64,000 nucleotides of DNA, taken from assembly GCA_009760885.1 (NCBI GenBank), contig CM019717.1:50181366-50245365 (forward strand). The letters run 5' to 3'. The position numbers and the translations under genes were made by a program. Shown here piece by piece: positions 43,301 to 53,185 of the stretch. Within the stretch, counting starts at the first letter, position 1; each line of letters begins with the position of its first letter. The notes under the pieces are model-generated. The model was not told the origin of the DNA. It made no database searches and worked only from the letters and a program-made list of their open reading frames with translations. The stretch comes from Achatina immaculata. Its lineage: Eukaryota; Mollusca; Gastropoda; Stylommatophora; Achatinidae.

Positions 43301-43764
43301 TGTACGAGCATATAAATATATACACACACATACACACAATGACAAATGATAAAACTGAGGGAGATTTTAAGTTGTATTAAACAGGCTTCTTTTTTTTTTT
43401 TCAATTGAAATGAGTGTCTGTGCAGATGAGATCTCTAGCCATTTCAGCTCGCCCTGGACTAGAACTAAAGTCGGATGCGTCAGGCACAGTGGAGTAGTAT
43501 TAGATATTTAAGAGATCGTTACATGCTTGGATAGCCCTAGTGGAAAGTGTTATCACATCGGAGATGGCTAGTGTGGAAAGTGGAGCTGGAGTAATGGTAA
43601 GTATTGATTTGACGCTTAGTCCTGTTAAGATTACTTTCTTGTACGTTTTATTATCGTGGCGGTTATTGAATGATTGAGACCAGTGCACTGCCATTGATTA
43701 CATTATCTTGTCCGTTTAACTCTATCCTGTCCAGGGAGTGTCCCTGGTAGTGAACTGAGTATGG

Positions 43765-44095
43765 CAGGGGTGTCCAACTGGCGGCCCGCGAGGCCTGCTT
43801 TTGTGGTCCGAGAGGCTGTTATGAAAATGTAATTTATTTGATGAAAATTAACATAGAATCAAAATATTTCACTTTGAAACCGCCCTTACACAAATTTGTT
43901 TTCTTTAGAACGTGTAAAAATATTTTTAAAACACTTGAAAAGCTAATTAAATACAATTAATTCACCTTTAATTCTAAACTGTCATGTTCTCATTTGTATG
44001 TGAGTTGATAAAAACTAGGTGGTTTAGATGCAGCCTGCCACTGGATTCCTGCTTACAGTTGTGGCCCTTGAGGCACAGAAGATGGACACTCCATG
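43765..44095. mobile_element. hAT-type MITE (unit 2 copy)
   Basis: Duplicate of 42023-42353 with the same ends. It arose by the segmental duplication, not by a new transposition. Confidence 0.78.
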
Positions 44096-44551
44096 TCTGT
44101 GGTTTACCTTGAGTGGAGGGGGGGGGGCGTTACGAGTAGAACACCAGTGCTCCCTTCTTAGGCTGTGAAAAACACTGAATAGAGGGAGAGGAATTTATTA
44201 ATGGATGAATTTATAAGACTTTATGTTCGGACGTTAATCAGCAAAATGATTATGTTCGAAGAATGGAAAACTATGACCGCGTGAAATAAAATGCCAAAAG
44301 CCCTAGTTGAACAGTGTCGTATGCTCGTAGCGTTTGCTGTGTTCAGTTTTAAACATGGACTTGTGATAATAATCATTATGGAAGCCACAGACAGTGGTTC
44401 TTAAGCTTTTTTCAGTCAGGGGCACCTTTCTTAACGCAAATTTCTGTCGCGGCACATTCATCCATCCATCCATCCACGCCTTCTTTATCCCTGTCTGGAG
44501 AATAGGCCATCACCAAGGGCTCTCCAATTATCTCTGTCCTAGGCTGCTTCT

Positions 44552-44721
44552 TGGTAGACCAAAGGAGACATGGAGAAGAACAGTAGAGAGGATGTTAAGC
44601 AATAGAGGGCTCACTTGGGCAAGAGCGGGAAAAAGGCAGAGGACAGGCGTCTGCCGAAAACCCTTGGGAGCCCCATGTGCATGGGGTACTTAAGGTTCAG
44701 AGAGAGAGAGAGAGAGAGACT
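44552..44721 (+). mobile_element. LINE D 3' end nested in LINE F (unit 2 copy)
   Basis: Duplicate of 42811-42980, including the flanking GCTGCTTCT repeats. The surrounding LINE F halves are at 44459-44551 and 44722-44826. Confidence 0.82.
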
Positions 44722-44870
44722 GCTGCTTCTATCCGTCTCCATGTGTAGTCCATCTTTCTGGTCTCTGCTTCAAGACTCCTTCTCCAGGTGTTTCTAGGTG
44801 TTTCTTGTTTCCTCTTACCGGTACGACACACCTGTGTTCTTAATGCTGGACTCTCATGCAGTTACCCATG

Positions 44871-45041
44871 TAAGGTAAAGGTAAAGGTAATCCTGTCATG
44901 CCTTAGAGGCACATAGGGATATGGTGTTAGTGTCCATATTTTCCTGGACCCATCAGCACAGTAGAGGGTGATATGGTCAGTATCACGCCTGGCCGCCTTT
45001 CCTTCCCCAACTCCAGAAGAAGTCGGGTACCCACTTCTACA
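44871..45041 (-). mobile_element. SINE S2, 5'-truncated (unit 2 copy)
   Basis: Duplicate of 43130-43300. Confidence 0.82.
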
Positions 45042-45210
45042 TGTACGAGCATATAAATATATACACACACATACACACAATGACAAATGATAAAACTGAG
45101 GGAGATTTTAAGTTGTATTAAACAGGCTTCTTTTTTTTTTTTCAATTGAAATGAGTGTCTGTGCAGATGAGATCTCTAGCCATTTCAGCTCGCCCTGGAC
45201 TAGAACTAAA

Positions 45211-45544
45211 TTGCTGTGAATTCTCCACCCGGCGGGTATTTACCGTATAATTAAATAGAAATGCGCAGTAATTTCGTCGCAAATATTTTTTCTTGTAGAA
45301 ATTTGTTGGGGGGGGGGGGGGTGGAAGCGGTTAAAAAAAAAGCTACGAGCTGTTTCACAGATTTATTCCTTTTGAGATGCAGTGACTTAGAAAGGACGTT
45401 CATGACATTCAAGAGTGGGCGAAAGAAGCTGACATGGTCAGACTTGTAGGGAAACAACAGCCTGTTGTGAGAGTATCGCGTGAAAGTGGGTTCAGATCTT
45501 GGTCAGGTTTGATTTTGCTAATTCTCGTCACACGGTTATCTCAA
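45211..45544. other. No gene recognised; G-run
   Basis: A G-run of about 13 lies near 45308-45320. Nothing else is recognised. Confidence 0.5.
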
Positions 45545-46235
45545 CCGTTGATCGAGTTAATCATAGAGTTCATAGTGTAAACGAAATAAACATTTCGACT
45601 TCATTAACGAAAGCTAATCATAGAGTTCATAGTGTAAACGAAATAAACATTTCGACTTCATCAACGAAAGCTAATCATAGAGTTCATAGTGTAAACGAAA
45701 TAAACATTTCGACTTCATTAACGAAAGCTAATCATAGTTCATAGTGTAAGACAAAATAAACATTTCGACTTCATTAACGAAAGCTAATCATAGAGTTCAT
45801 AGTGTAAACGAAATAAACATTTCGACTTCATTAACGAAAGCTAATCATAGAGTTCATAGTGTAAACGAAATAAACATTTCGACTTCATTAACGAAAGCTA
45901 ATCATAGAGTTCATAGTGTAAACGAAATAAACATTTCGACTTCATTAACGAAAGCTAATCATAGAGTTCATAGTGTAAACGAAATAAACATTTCGACTTC
46001 ATTAACGAAAGCTAATCATAGTTCATAGTGTAAGACAAAATAAACATTTCGACTTCATTAACGAAAGCTAATCATAGAGTTCATAGTGTAAACGAAATAA
46101 ACATTTCGACTTCATTAACGAAAGCTAATCATAGTTCATAGTGTAAGACAAAATAAACATTTCGACTTCATTAACGAAAGTTAATTATAGAGTTCATAGT
46201 GTAAGACAAAAGAAACATTCTGATTTCATTAACAA
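45545..46235. repeat. 57-bp minisatellite, about 12 copies, two unit types
   Basis: The unit core is GCTAATCATAGAGTTCATAG plus TGTAAACGAAATAAACATTT and CGACTTCATTAAC. A shorter type lacks AG after CATAG and reads GTAAGACAAAAT. The order is roughly a a a b a a a a b a b, then decayed copies. Confidence 0.94.
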
Positions 46236-46517
46236 AAGATAATCATGATGTTAATGGTATAAATAAAAATAAACATTTGTACTTCATAAACGACAGTCAG
46301 CTTCCACAATATTCTGAGAGTCAGCTAAGTCAAGCTGTGCTCAAACATCCTGAAGTTTCAGCACATCGTGAGCACTATCTCTGCTCGGCGGGTGATGTCC
46401 CCTGTGACAGCTTAAAAGCTTATGCGGCTGTTGATTAGCGTGTCAAGTCGTCATGATGGCCATCAGCGTCTCTCAGATAATTTAGACTTATTTTAGACAG
46501 AGAGAAAGAGGCTTTAT

Positions 46518-46758
46518 TCATTAACTCTTTCAACCCCAAAACGACACTGACAGCATTGGTTGATCTTGAACACCTACGCAAAGCCATGCTTAGAGTTATA
46601 TTTATGCTAAGTCTGAAAAATGGCATACTTGCAACCCAGCCCATATTTTTTTTAAAAAAATTATAAAGTAACACCCTTCACGTTTCTTTCCACCAAAATT
46701 TCTCATGAAAACTTATCCTGGCAGAGTATGGAAATTAATTCACGAGTGAATGAGTTAA
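46518..46758 (-). mobile_element. MITE family J, reverse orientation
   Basis: The + strand starts TTAACTCTTTCAACCCC and ends CACGAGTGAATGAGTTAA, giving inverted termini TTAACTCwTTCAm. Internal CTGGCAGAGTATGGAAATTA and GACACTGACAGC match the other copies in reverse complement. It is about 240 bp. Confidence 0.78.
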
Positions 46759-47162
46759 AGTACACACGTGTACATATTTTAACTTTCATCTTCTGTGTAC
46801 AGAAATATACGGGATCAAAAACAAAAAGGGAAATACAGTTTGTTCTTCAATGAGCGTAAAAAGTTTCTGGTACTGTTCCGGAATTAATGCTTTTATAACA
46901 GCGAATTCTCAAATGATGAAAGAAATACGTTACAAAATATTCAGCTGATGAATAGGTCAAGGTCTGTGTGTTGTTATACTAAGAAAATAAAATAATTAAC
47001 TTTTCCGGAGCTTTGTAAACATGTTTATAACAGTCCACAAAATGACAGAAAGAAATCAATGTCTATTTTCCTACAGAGGGAAACACATCATAAGGAAACT
47101 TTCGCTTCATCACCGATTGCTTATGAGATTAACCCAGGTATGATTGTTGCTGTTCTTTGAAG
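46759..47162. other. No gene recognised
   Basis: AT-rich intronic sequence ending in the left target duplication of a hAT element (GTCATCAG, 47163-47170). Confidence 0.5.
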
Positions 47163-48137
47163 GTCATCAGCACTGTTCCCTCTAAGCTGCGCGGCCGCGC
47201 ATAGAAAAAAAATCATACCGCGCACAAAATTTTTTGGAGCCGCGCAAAAAGAAAAATGAAACTGCTACTTTTATTTCCCAGTTTCAAGATGTTACTTCGT
47301 GCTATAATTGCAATCAAGTAAAATACAATGATGGTGCATGTTTTTCCGTTACTGTTTCTTTCTTGTTGAGGAATTGCTTTCGGATCAGATGTTTCAACTG
47401 GTCTTTTATCGCGTAGTTTCTGTAGTACTGTAGCAGAATCGTGACGAAGCAAGTGGGCACACGGAGAATAAAGGGTTAATTAAAATAAACGGGCAGATAC
47501 ATTTTCACTGGGGCGTGGAAAAGGAGAATGTCCATTGAGCTGGTCCGGTATGCAATTAATCTTTAACACCAGACGTCGTGACCACCAACATTAGAGCCGT
47601 CCAGTTTTTTTTATTATTATTTAGTAGCAGTAGATTTACTATCACTGTGGAAACGTGCAGAATTGTGTGGAATTCAAATATGTGTTTTTGTAGTGTTCAG
47701 ACTGGTACTGACAAAGACTCTTGCATCCTGTGCCCTGTACTTTTGAAGCATAAAATTGGGTGGCTAGAGGTTTTAATGAGAATGTCACCTTTAAAAGTGA
47801 AATTAAATCTGTTCTAACCCATAATTAGATGGCCAGACCGCAAAGTGTGGAATTGGGATATTAAATATGTCTTGCTAACACTCTCTTCTATTGTTTGGTA
47901 AAATGAAAGTCTTTTTTTTTTTTTTACATTCTCTGTAAATTATTCTTGATATGATAAACCGAACTTCAGACAACCACGGCATCCAGAATTACTTTGTTCA
48001 AGAGTTTTTTGTTCTGTAGGGGTATTTAGGGAGAGAGGGAAACAGGTAGGGATGAGAGTATCACCTGAGTTCAAAGTTCAAAAGGCTGTCAGATTTAAAA
48101 TAGAGATGTTGACAGACAAGAATGGAAGTAGAATCTA

Positions 48138-48350
48138 GACAGATAAAAGGGATGACGACTGCAGTAAAACTGGTTTAAATAAAAAAAAAAGGTAGATAGA
48201 GGTGTATAGTGCAGTATTTACTGAGTGAGGGAGGGAGTGAGTAAAGTGAGAAAAAACGAATAGAAAGTATGAGAATGTATAAATGAAAAACATACAACAT
48301 CCGATATTTCGGCGTGAGCCTTTTTCGAGGATTACATACACAACGAGACA
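48138..48350 (+). mobile_element. Family C element (unit 1)
   Basis: GACAGATAAAAGGGATGACG, GACTGCAGTAAAACTGGTTT, AGATAGAGGTGTATAGTGCA, CATACAACATCCGATATTTC and GGCGTGAGCC follow in order. Confidence 0.8.
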
Positions 48351-48442
48351 AAAAAAACGAAGAACTTATCTTAATGTCAGTTGACATTTCTCTGTTTTCT
48401 ACTTCTGGAGGAGGCCACATTAAGATACGTTCTTCGTGTTAT

Positions 48443-48735
48443 TCATTCATTCATTTGCATGTCCCTTGCGGAACTTTGCCTCCCAAACAGCACTCTTGTA
48501 GGCCTCTTGGTTGTGAGCAAGATAGCCTGCTGCTGATGCATCCATTTGCAGATCATCAACGATGTCTTGCAACCATCTTCGCCTTGGTCTTCCTCTCTTT
48601 CTTTTTCCCATTATGTACCCTTCCAAGACGGTCTTCTCTAGATTATCATGACGTTTAATGTGTCCAGAATATTTAAGCTTTCTCTCTTTAATCCTCTTTA
48701 CTAGCCAGCCTTCTTCAATATTAAGTTCTTGTAGT
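48443..48735 (-). mobile_element. LINE H 3' fragment, tail (ATTC)n (unit 1)
   Basis: On the + strand it reads ATTCATTCATTCATTTGCAT, CAACGATGTCTTGCAACCAT and CCTCTTTACTAGCCAGCC, then AATATTAAGTTCTTGTAGTA. It is the same family as 20.7 and 58.6 kb. Confidence 0.87.
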
Positions 48736-49519
48736 ATATATTACTACGCACATTTTGCATACACAATATTTTTTGCACATGAGCTGAACATTTGCACACA
48801 TACCGCAAAACCTTAGAGGGAACATTGGTCGTCAGTCGCTGGAGGTTATAATCAAGATGTGCTTTATAAAAAAAAAACAGTGTTCGTAACCTGGGGCGTG
48901 GAAAAGGAGAATGTCCATTGAGCTGGTCCGGTATGCAATTAATCTTTAACACCAGACGTCGTGACCACCAACATTAGAGCCGTCCAGTTTTTTTTATTAT
49001 TATTTAGTAGCAGTAGATTTACTATCACTGTGGAAACGTGCAGAATTGTGTGGAATTCAAATATGTGTTTTTGTAGTGTTCAGACTGGTACTGACAAAGA
49101 CTCTTGCATCCTGTGCCCTGTACTTTTGAAGCATAAAATTGGGTGGCTAGAGGTTTTAATGAGAATGTCACCTTTAAAAGTGAAATTAAATCTGTTCTAA
49201 CCCATAATTAGATGGCCAGACCGCAAAGTGTGGAATTGGGATATTAAATATGTCTTGCTAACACTCTCTTCTATTGTTTGGTAAAATGAAAGTCTTTTTT
49301 TTTTTTTTTTACATTCTCTGTAAATTATTCTTGATATGATAAACCGAACTTCAGACAACCAGGGCATCCAGAATTTCTTTGTTCAAGAGTTTTTTGTTCT
49401 GTAGGGGTATTTAGGGAGAGAGGGAAACAGGTAGGGATGAGAGTATCACCTGAGTTCAAAGTTCAAAAGGCTGTCAGATTTAAAATAGAGATGTTGACAG
49501 ACAAGAATGGAAGTAGAAT

Positions 49520-49735
49520 CTAGACAGATAAAAGGGATGACGACTGCAGTAAAACTGGTTTAAATTTAAAAAAAAGGTAGATAGAGGTGTATAGTGCAGT
49601 ATTTACTGAGTGAGGGAGGGAGTGAGTAAAGTGAGAAAAAACGAATAGAAAGTATGAGAATGTATAAATGAAAAACATACAACATCCGATATTTCGGCGT
49701 GAGCCTTTTTCGAGGATTACATACACAACGAGACA
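49520..49735 (+). mobile_element. Family C element (unit 2)
   Basis: Duplicate of 48138-48350, with TTTAAAA instead of AATAAAA before the A-run. Confidence 0.8.
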
Positions 49736-49826
49736 AAAAAAAACGAAGAACTTATCTTAATGTCAGTTGACATTTCTCTGTTTTCTACTTCTGGAGGAGG
49801 CCACATTAAGATACGTTCTTCGTGTT

Positions 49827-50120
49827 ATTCATTCATTCATTTGCATGTCCCTTGCGGAACTTTGCCTCCCAAACAGCACTCTTGTAGGCCTCTTGGTTGT
49901 GAGCAAGATAGCCTGCTGCTGATGCATCCATTTGCAGATCATCAACGATGTCTTGCAACCATCTTCGCCTTGGTCTTCCTCTCTTTCTTTTTCCCATTAT
50001 GTACCCTTCCAAGACGGTCTTCTCTAGATTATCATGACGTTTAATGTGTCCAGAATATTTAAGCTTTCTCTCTTTAATCCTCTTTACTAGCCAGCCTTCT
50101 TCAATATTAAGTTCTTGTAG
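49827..50120 (-). mobile_element. LINE H 3' fragment (unit 2)
   Basis: Duplicate of 48443-48735. Confidence 0.87.
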
Positions 50121-50459
50121 TATATATTACTACGCACATTTTGCATACACAATATTTTTTGCACATGAGCTGAACATTTTGCACACATACCGCAAAACCT
50201 TAGAGGGAACATTGGTCGTCAGTCGCTGGAGGTTATAATCAAGATGTGCTTTATAAAAAAAAAACAGTGTTCGTAACCTGGGGTGCATGGATCGCTAGGG
50301 GGTTTATTTCAATGTTCCTTCTAAGGTGCGCGGTCGCACACAAAAATCTATACGCCGCCTAATAAAATAAAATAAAACTGCAGCTTTTATTTTTTAAGTT
50401 TACTTGTATTATTCTATGCTGTAATAGAGCGGAAGAAAAGTATGATAATTACATCCAGT

Positions 50460-51165
50460 TTCGCTGTTGGCGAGATCTTCAGCTGCCGTGCGTGGAGCGG
50501 TGCTCTTCCCGGCCAATGAAGAAATTTGCAAATGAGGTTGCCGCGCAGCATCACTGCGGAAAAGGTGGTTGAAAGGATAAAGCGAAGCAAACAGTCAAAT
50601 CACGGCACCTCTGGTTTGGAGGTCGGCCACGTCCTGAGTGCAGTCATATCGGGTGAAATGCATGAACCGGCTTGTCCCAGAGGTTAAGACACTGCTGGCG
50701 AGACACCTCAAATGCCGCGCGTGGAGTGAAGCTCCTCCCGGTTAAGGAAGTAAATGCGGAAAAGAAATAAATGTTGCTGTGCGAAGCCGATGGGAAAAGG
50801 TGGTGGAAAGTGATGTTTAACCGGTATGTCCAGTAGTATCGCTACGAGAGCTATACCATGGCACCTCTGCTCTAGAGGCCGGCCACGTCCGAAATACACC
50901 TACACTGGTGAAATATGCCTAAACCGGCACACACCAGGGGTGGAACTCGATGGCTAGACATGTCATGCCACCTCCGCTCTAGAGGTCGGTAACGCCTGAT
51001 AAACACCCATACTGGTGAACTTTGCCTAAACCGGCTCATACCAGGGGTGAATCTTGAAGGCTATGCATGTCACAGTACCTCTGCCCTAGAGGTCGGTCCC
51101 GTCCCAAACACACCCATACTGGGGAATGCCTAAACCGGCTCAACCCAGGGGTAGAAGTCACTAGT
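50460..51165. repeat. Long-period tandem repeats inside the hAT element
   Basis: CACCTCTGCTCTAGAGGTCG and ACACCCATACTGGTGAA, then GCCTAAACCGGCTCATACCA and GGGGTGGAA, recur four times. A larger copy of about 225 bp starts at GGCGAGATCTTCAGCTGCCG and GGCGAGACACCTCAAATGCC. GC-rich compared with the surroundings. Confidence 0.8.
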
Positions 51166-51239
51166 GGCGAGGATTCGTCCTCCTGGACAAAAGCTCCATC
51201 CTGGTCACAACTAGGAAGGGTAGCGGCCACGACCGCAAA

Positions 51240-51540
51240 ATGCTGAAGTCGGAGACACTGGACCAGGGAAGTCTAGATAGGCAACCACTTCTCACCCGGC
51301 GGGGATGTCTGCGTATCCTAATCACGCTGAGGTTTTCCGGTGAGAAAGTCCAACCCTGGACTGGATGGGCAACCACCTCTCAGCCGGCGGTGATACACGG
51401 GTATCTCAAAACACGTCGAGGTTTTCCGGTGAGAAAGTCCAACTCTGGCCTGGGTGGGCTACCGCCTCTCACCCAGCAGGGATGCACTGATATTCTAAAC
51501 ACGTCGAGGTCTTCCGGTGAGAAAGTCCAACCCTAGACTA
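51240..51540. repeat. Tandem repeat of about 90 bp, 3 copies
   Basis: GGCAACCACCTCTCACCCGG, AACACGTCGAGGTTTTCCGG and TGAGAAAGTCCAACCCTGGA recur three times. Confidence 0.88.
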
Positions 51541-51630
51541 AACTGGTGCAATGAAAACCACGGTGTCACGCAATCCCGCTTCCGAGACCCACCAAGAATA
51601 CAGGCTAAAGCACTATGATACTCTGAACCC

Positions 51631-51927
51631 TGAATGTATGAGAAGAGCTGGAGAGACAAAAAACCTTATCAGAAAGATAAGAGAGAGACAATGTACTTTC
51701 ATAGGACATGCAATGAGAAGAGGGGGCATTGAAAATATTATAACAACAGGAAAAATAGAAGGAAGAAGATCAAGAGGAAGACCAAGAGAAATGATACTGG
51801 ACAGTCTGACGGGATGGTGTGAGAGGAGATCACCAACTGAACTGATGGCCTGCATGAAGGATCGGGTACTCTGGAGAAGCATAATAGCCAACGCCAGTCG
51901 GTACGGCACCTGATGATGATGATGATG
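51631..51927 (+). mobile_element. LINE G 3' end, 297 bp, with 11-bp target duplication and (TGA)n tail
   Basis: The + frame reads MRRAGETKNLIRKIRERQC, TFIGHAMRRGGIENIITTGK and GRRSRGRPREMILDSLTGW, then WRSIIANASRYGT and stop at 51911-51913. (TGA)n runs to 51927. ACTCTGAACCC flanks it exactly at 51620-51630 and 51928-51938. This is a short 5'-truncated insertion with an intact C-terminus. Confidence 0.92.
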
Positions 51928-52378
51928 ACTCTGAACCCCTTGTGGTCCTTTCGTGGATCTCGTGTGGTCTATTTTGGACCACACAGGGGACCACGGGACC
52001 TAACGAGGACCACAGGCGTGAATTCAGTAGGATCACAGTGCGGTTTTTGGTGGTAGAAGTGAACGAAGAAGAAGAAGAAGACATCCAGTTTCTCTTTTTT
52101 TTTTTTTTCCTCTGTGAGAACTTTAGAGTTTGTAACGTGACATTAAGACGCGAAATGTTTTTGAGGACATATCTGCACACGACTTGACTACCCGCAGGAC
52201 ATTAGAGAGAACATTGGTCCACCGGTGGATTTTTAGGGGTCCACGGACCACCAAATCACTGGATATTGAACATTAAAGATACTTCTATGCAATTGCTGTA
52301 CTTTTAATGAGTGGTCCACATCTGTTCTCAGCGCAGAAAATGAGCCAAAAACAAAAAAAAAAAGGTTAAGAACCACTG

Positions 52379-52761
52379 CTGTCGCATAGTAATGTCACTA
52401 GTTTCACATGTGAATACACATTATGTGGCTACGCTTTTAGAAAGTGAAAGGTTGGAAATACAGGCATATGTAAACGTAACTGCTGATAACCACCCGACAC
52501 AATGTGCTACCTCCTTCAAGACTGCTCCCAGTACAAGACTGAAAGCTTACGCCATAGTTTTTCAAATAGTGGGCCGCAAGAGAGCTAGAGATGTGCCGCT
52601 TAACCTTTGGGGGGTGGGGGGGGGGATATTATTTTGCTCAAATTACAGCGAATTTTTGTTTATTTATATGATAATTACCCGCCAGGTAGAGAAACCACGG
52701 CGGTTTAGTTAACTAGTACCAGTCCAGCCCCAGGTGAAGTGAGAAGAGATCTCATCACTGC
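52379..52761. other. No gene supported
   Basis: A 106-codon + frame starts at 52392, but it has no recognisable domain and runs through a G-run (about 52610-52625). Confidence 0.45.
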
Positions 52762-53185
52762 TTCCAACCAGGCTCACGTTTCACATTGATATAAACGTTT
52801 TGTTTCTTCCAAGCAGGCTCACATTTCACATTGATATAAACGTTTTGTTTCTCCCCAGCAGGTTCACTTTTCACATTGATATAAACGTTTTGTTTCTTCC
52901 AAGCAGGCTCATATTCCACATTGAAATATACGTTATGAAATATACGTTTTGTTTCTTTCAAGCAGCCTCACATTTCACATTGATATAAACGTTTTGTTTC
53001 TTCCAAGCAGGCTCACATTTCACATTGAAATAAACGTTTTGTTTCTTCCCAGCAGGCTCACATTTCACATTGAAATAAACATTTTGTTTCTTCCCAGCAG
53101 GCTCACATTTCACATTGAAATAAACATTTTGTTTCTTCCCAGCAGGCTCACATTTCACATTGAAATAAACGTTTTGTTTAGCAAA
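52762..53185. repeat. 45-bp minisatellite, about 9 copies
   Basis: The unit core is AGGCTCACATTTCACATTGA plus AATAAACGTTTTGTTTCTTC. It is 15 codons long, so it stays open on both strands. Confidence 0.95.

Larger units (their letters stand above)
41724..43465. repeat. Tandem segmental duplication 1, unit 1 (1742 bp)
   Basis: The unit is repeated at 43466-45206 with only a handful of substitutions, for example in the stretch after TGGAAAGTGTT and in a G-run. TAAA occurs at the start of unit 1, at the junction and after unit 2. Contents in order are a hAT MITE, a hAT end, LINE F with nested LINE D, and a SINE S2 fragment. Confidence 0.97.
43466..45206. repeat. Tandem segmental duplication 1, unit 2 (1741 bp)
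   Basis: Second copy of 41724-43465. It holds the hAT MITE at 43765-44095, hAT end 44392-44456, LINE F 44459-44826 with LINE D 44552-44721, and SINE S2 44871-45041. It is followed by TAAA and unrelated sequence. Confidence 0.97.
47171..48827 (+). mobile_element. Non-autonomous hAT element, 1657 bp, with 8-bp target duplication
   Basis: The left end is CACTGTTCCCTCTAAGCTGC and the right end CCTTAGAGGGAACATTG, giving 16-bp inverted termini with one mismatch. GTCATCAG precedes it (47163-47170) and GTCGTCAG follows (48828-48835), the 8-bp duplication expected of hAT elements with one change. There is no transposase ORF. Family C and LINE H pieces are inside. Confidence 0.85.
47508..48890. repeat. 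Tandem segmental duplication 2, unit 1 (1383 bp)
   Basis: Repeated at 48891-50277 with few changes (GGCATCCAGAATTACTTTG versus GGCATCCAGAATTTCTTTG; homopolymer lengths). CTGGGG is shared at 47508, 48891 and 50278, a 6-bp microhomology. Confidence 0.97.
48891..50277. repeat. Tandem segmental duplication 2, unit 2 (1387 bp)
   Basis: Contains the second copies of family C (49520-49735) and LINE H (49827-50120), and the right terminus of the hAT element (ending about 50214). It ends inside another hAT terminus at 50265-50283. Confidence 0.97.
50310..52216. mobile_element. Inner hAT element, same family as 47171, with long internal repeats
   Basis: The left end CAATGTTCCTTCTAAGGTGC and right end ATTAGAGAGAACATTG mirror the termini at 47171/48827. 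The next bases (GCGGTCGCACACAAAAATC) also match that copy. It contains tandem blocks at 50460-51165 and 51240-51540 and a LINE G insertion. No clear target duplication (GTTTATTT left, GTCCACCG right). Confidence 0.62.
50265..52378. mobile_element. Outer hAT element (Charlie-like termini), disrupted
   Basis: The left end is CAGTGTTCGTAACCTGGGGT, then GCATGGATCGCTAGGGGG. The right end is AAAGGTTAAGAACCACTG (reverse complement CAGTGGTTCTTAACC). Just inside the right end is GGTCCACGGACCACC. No matching 8-bp duplication is visible. Most of its length is a second hAT element inserted inside. Confidence 0.6.

Noticed and set aside
52392..52712. 106-codon + strand ORF after the hAT element
   Set aside because: It contains a G-run and shows no family feature. 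It is consistent with chance in a 64-kb window.
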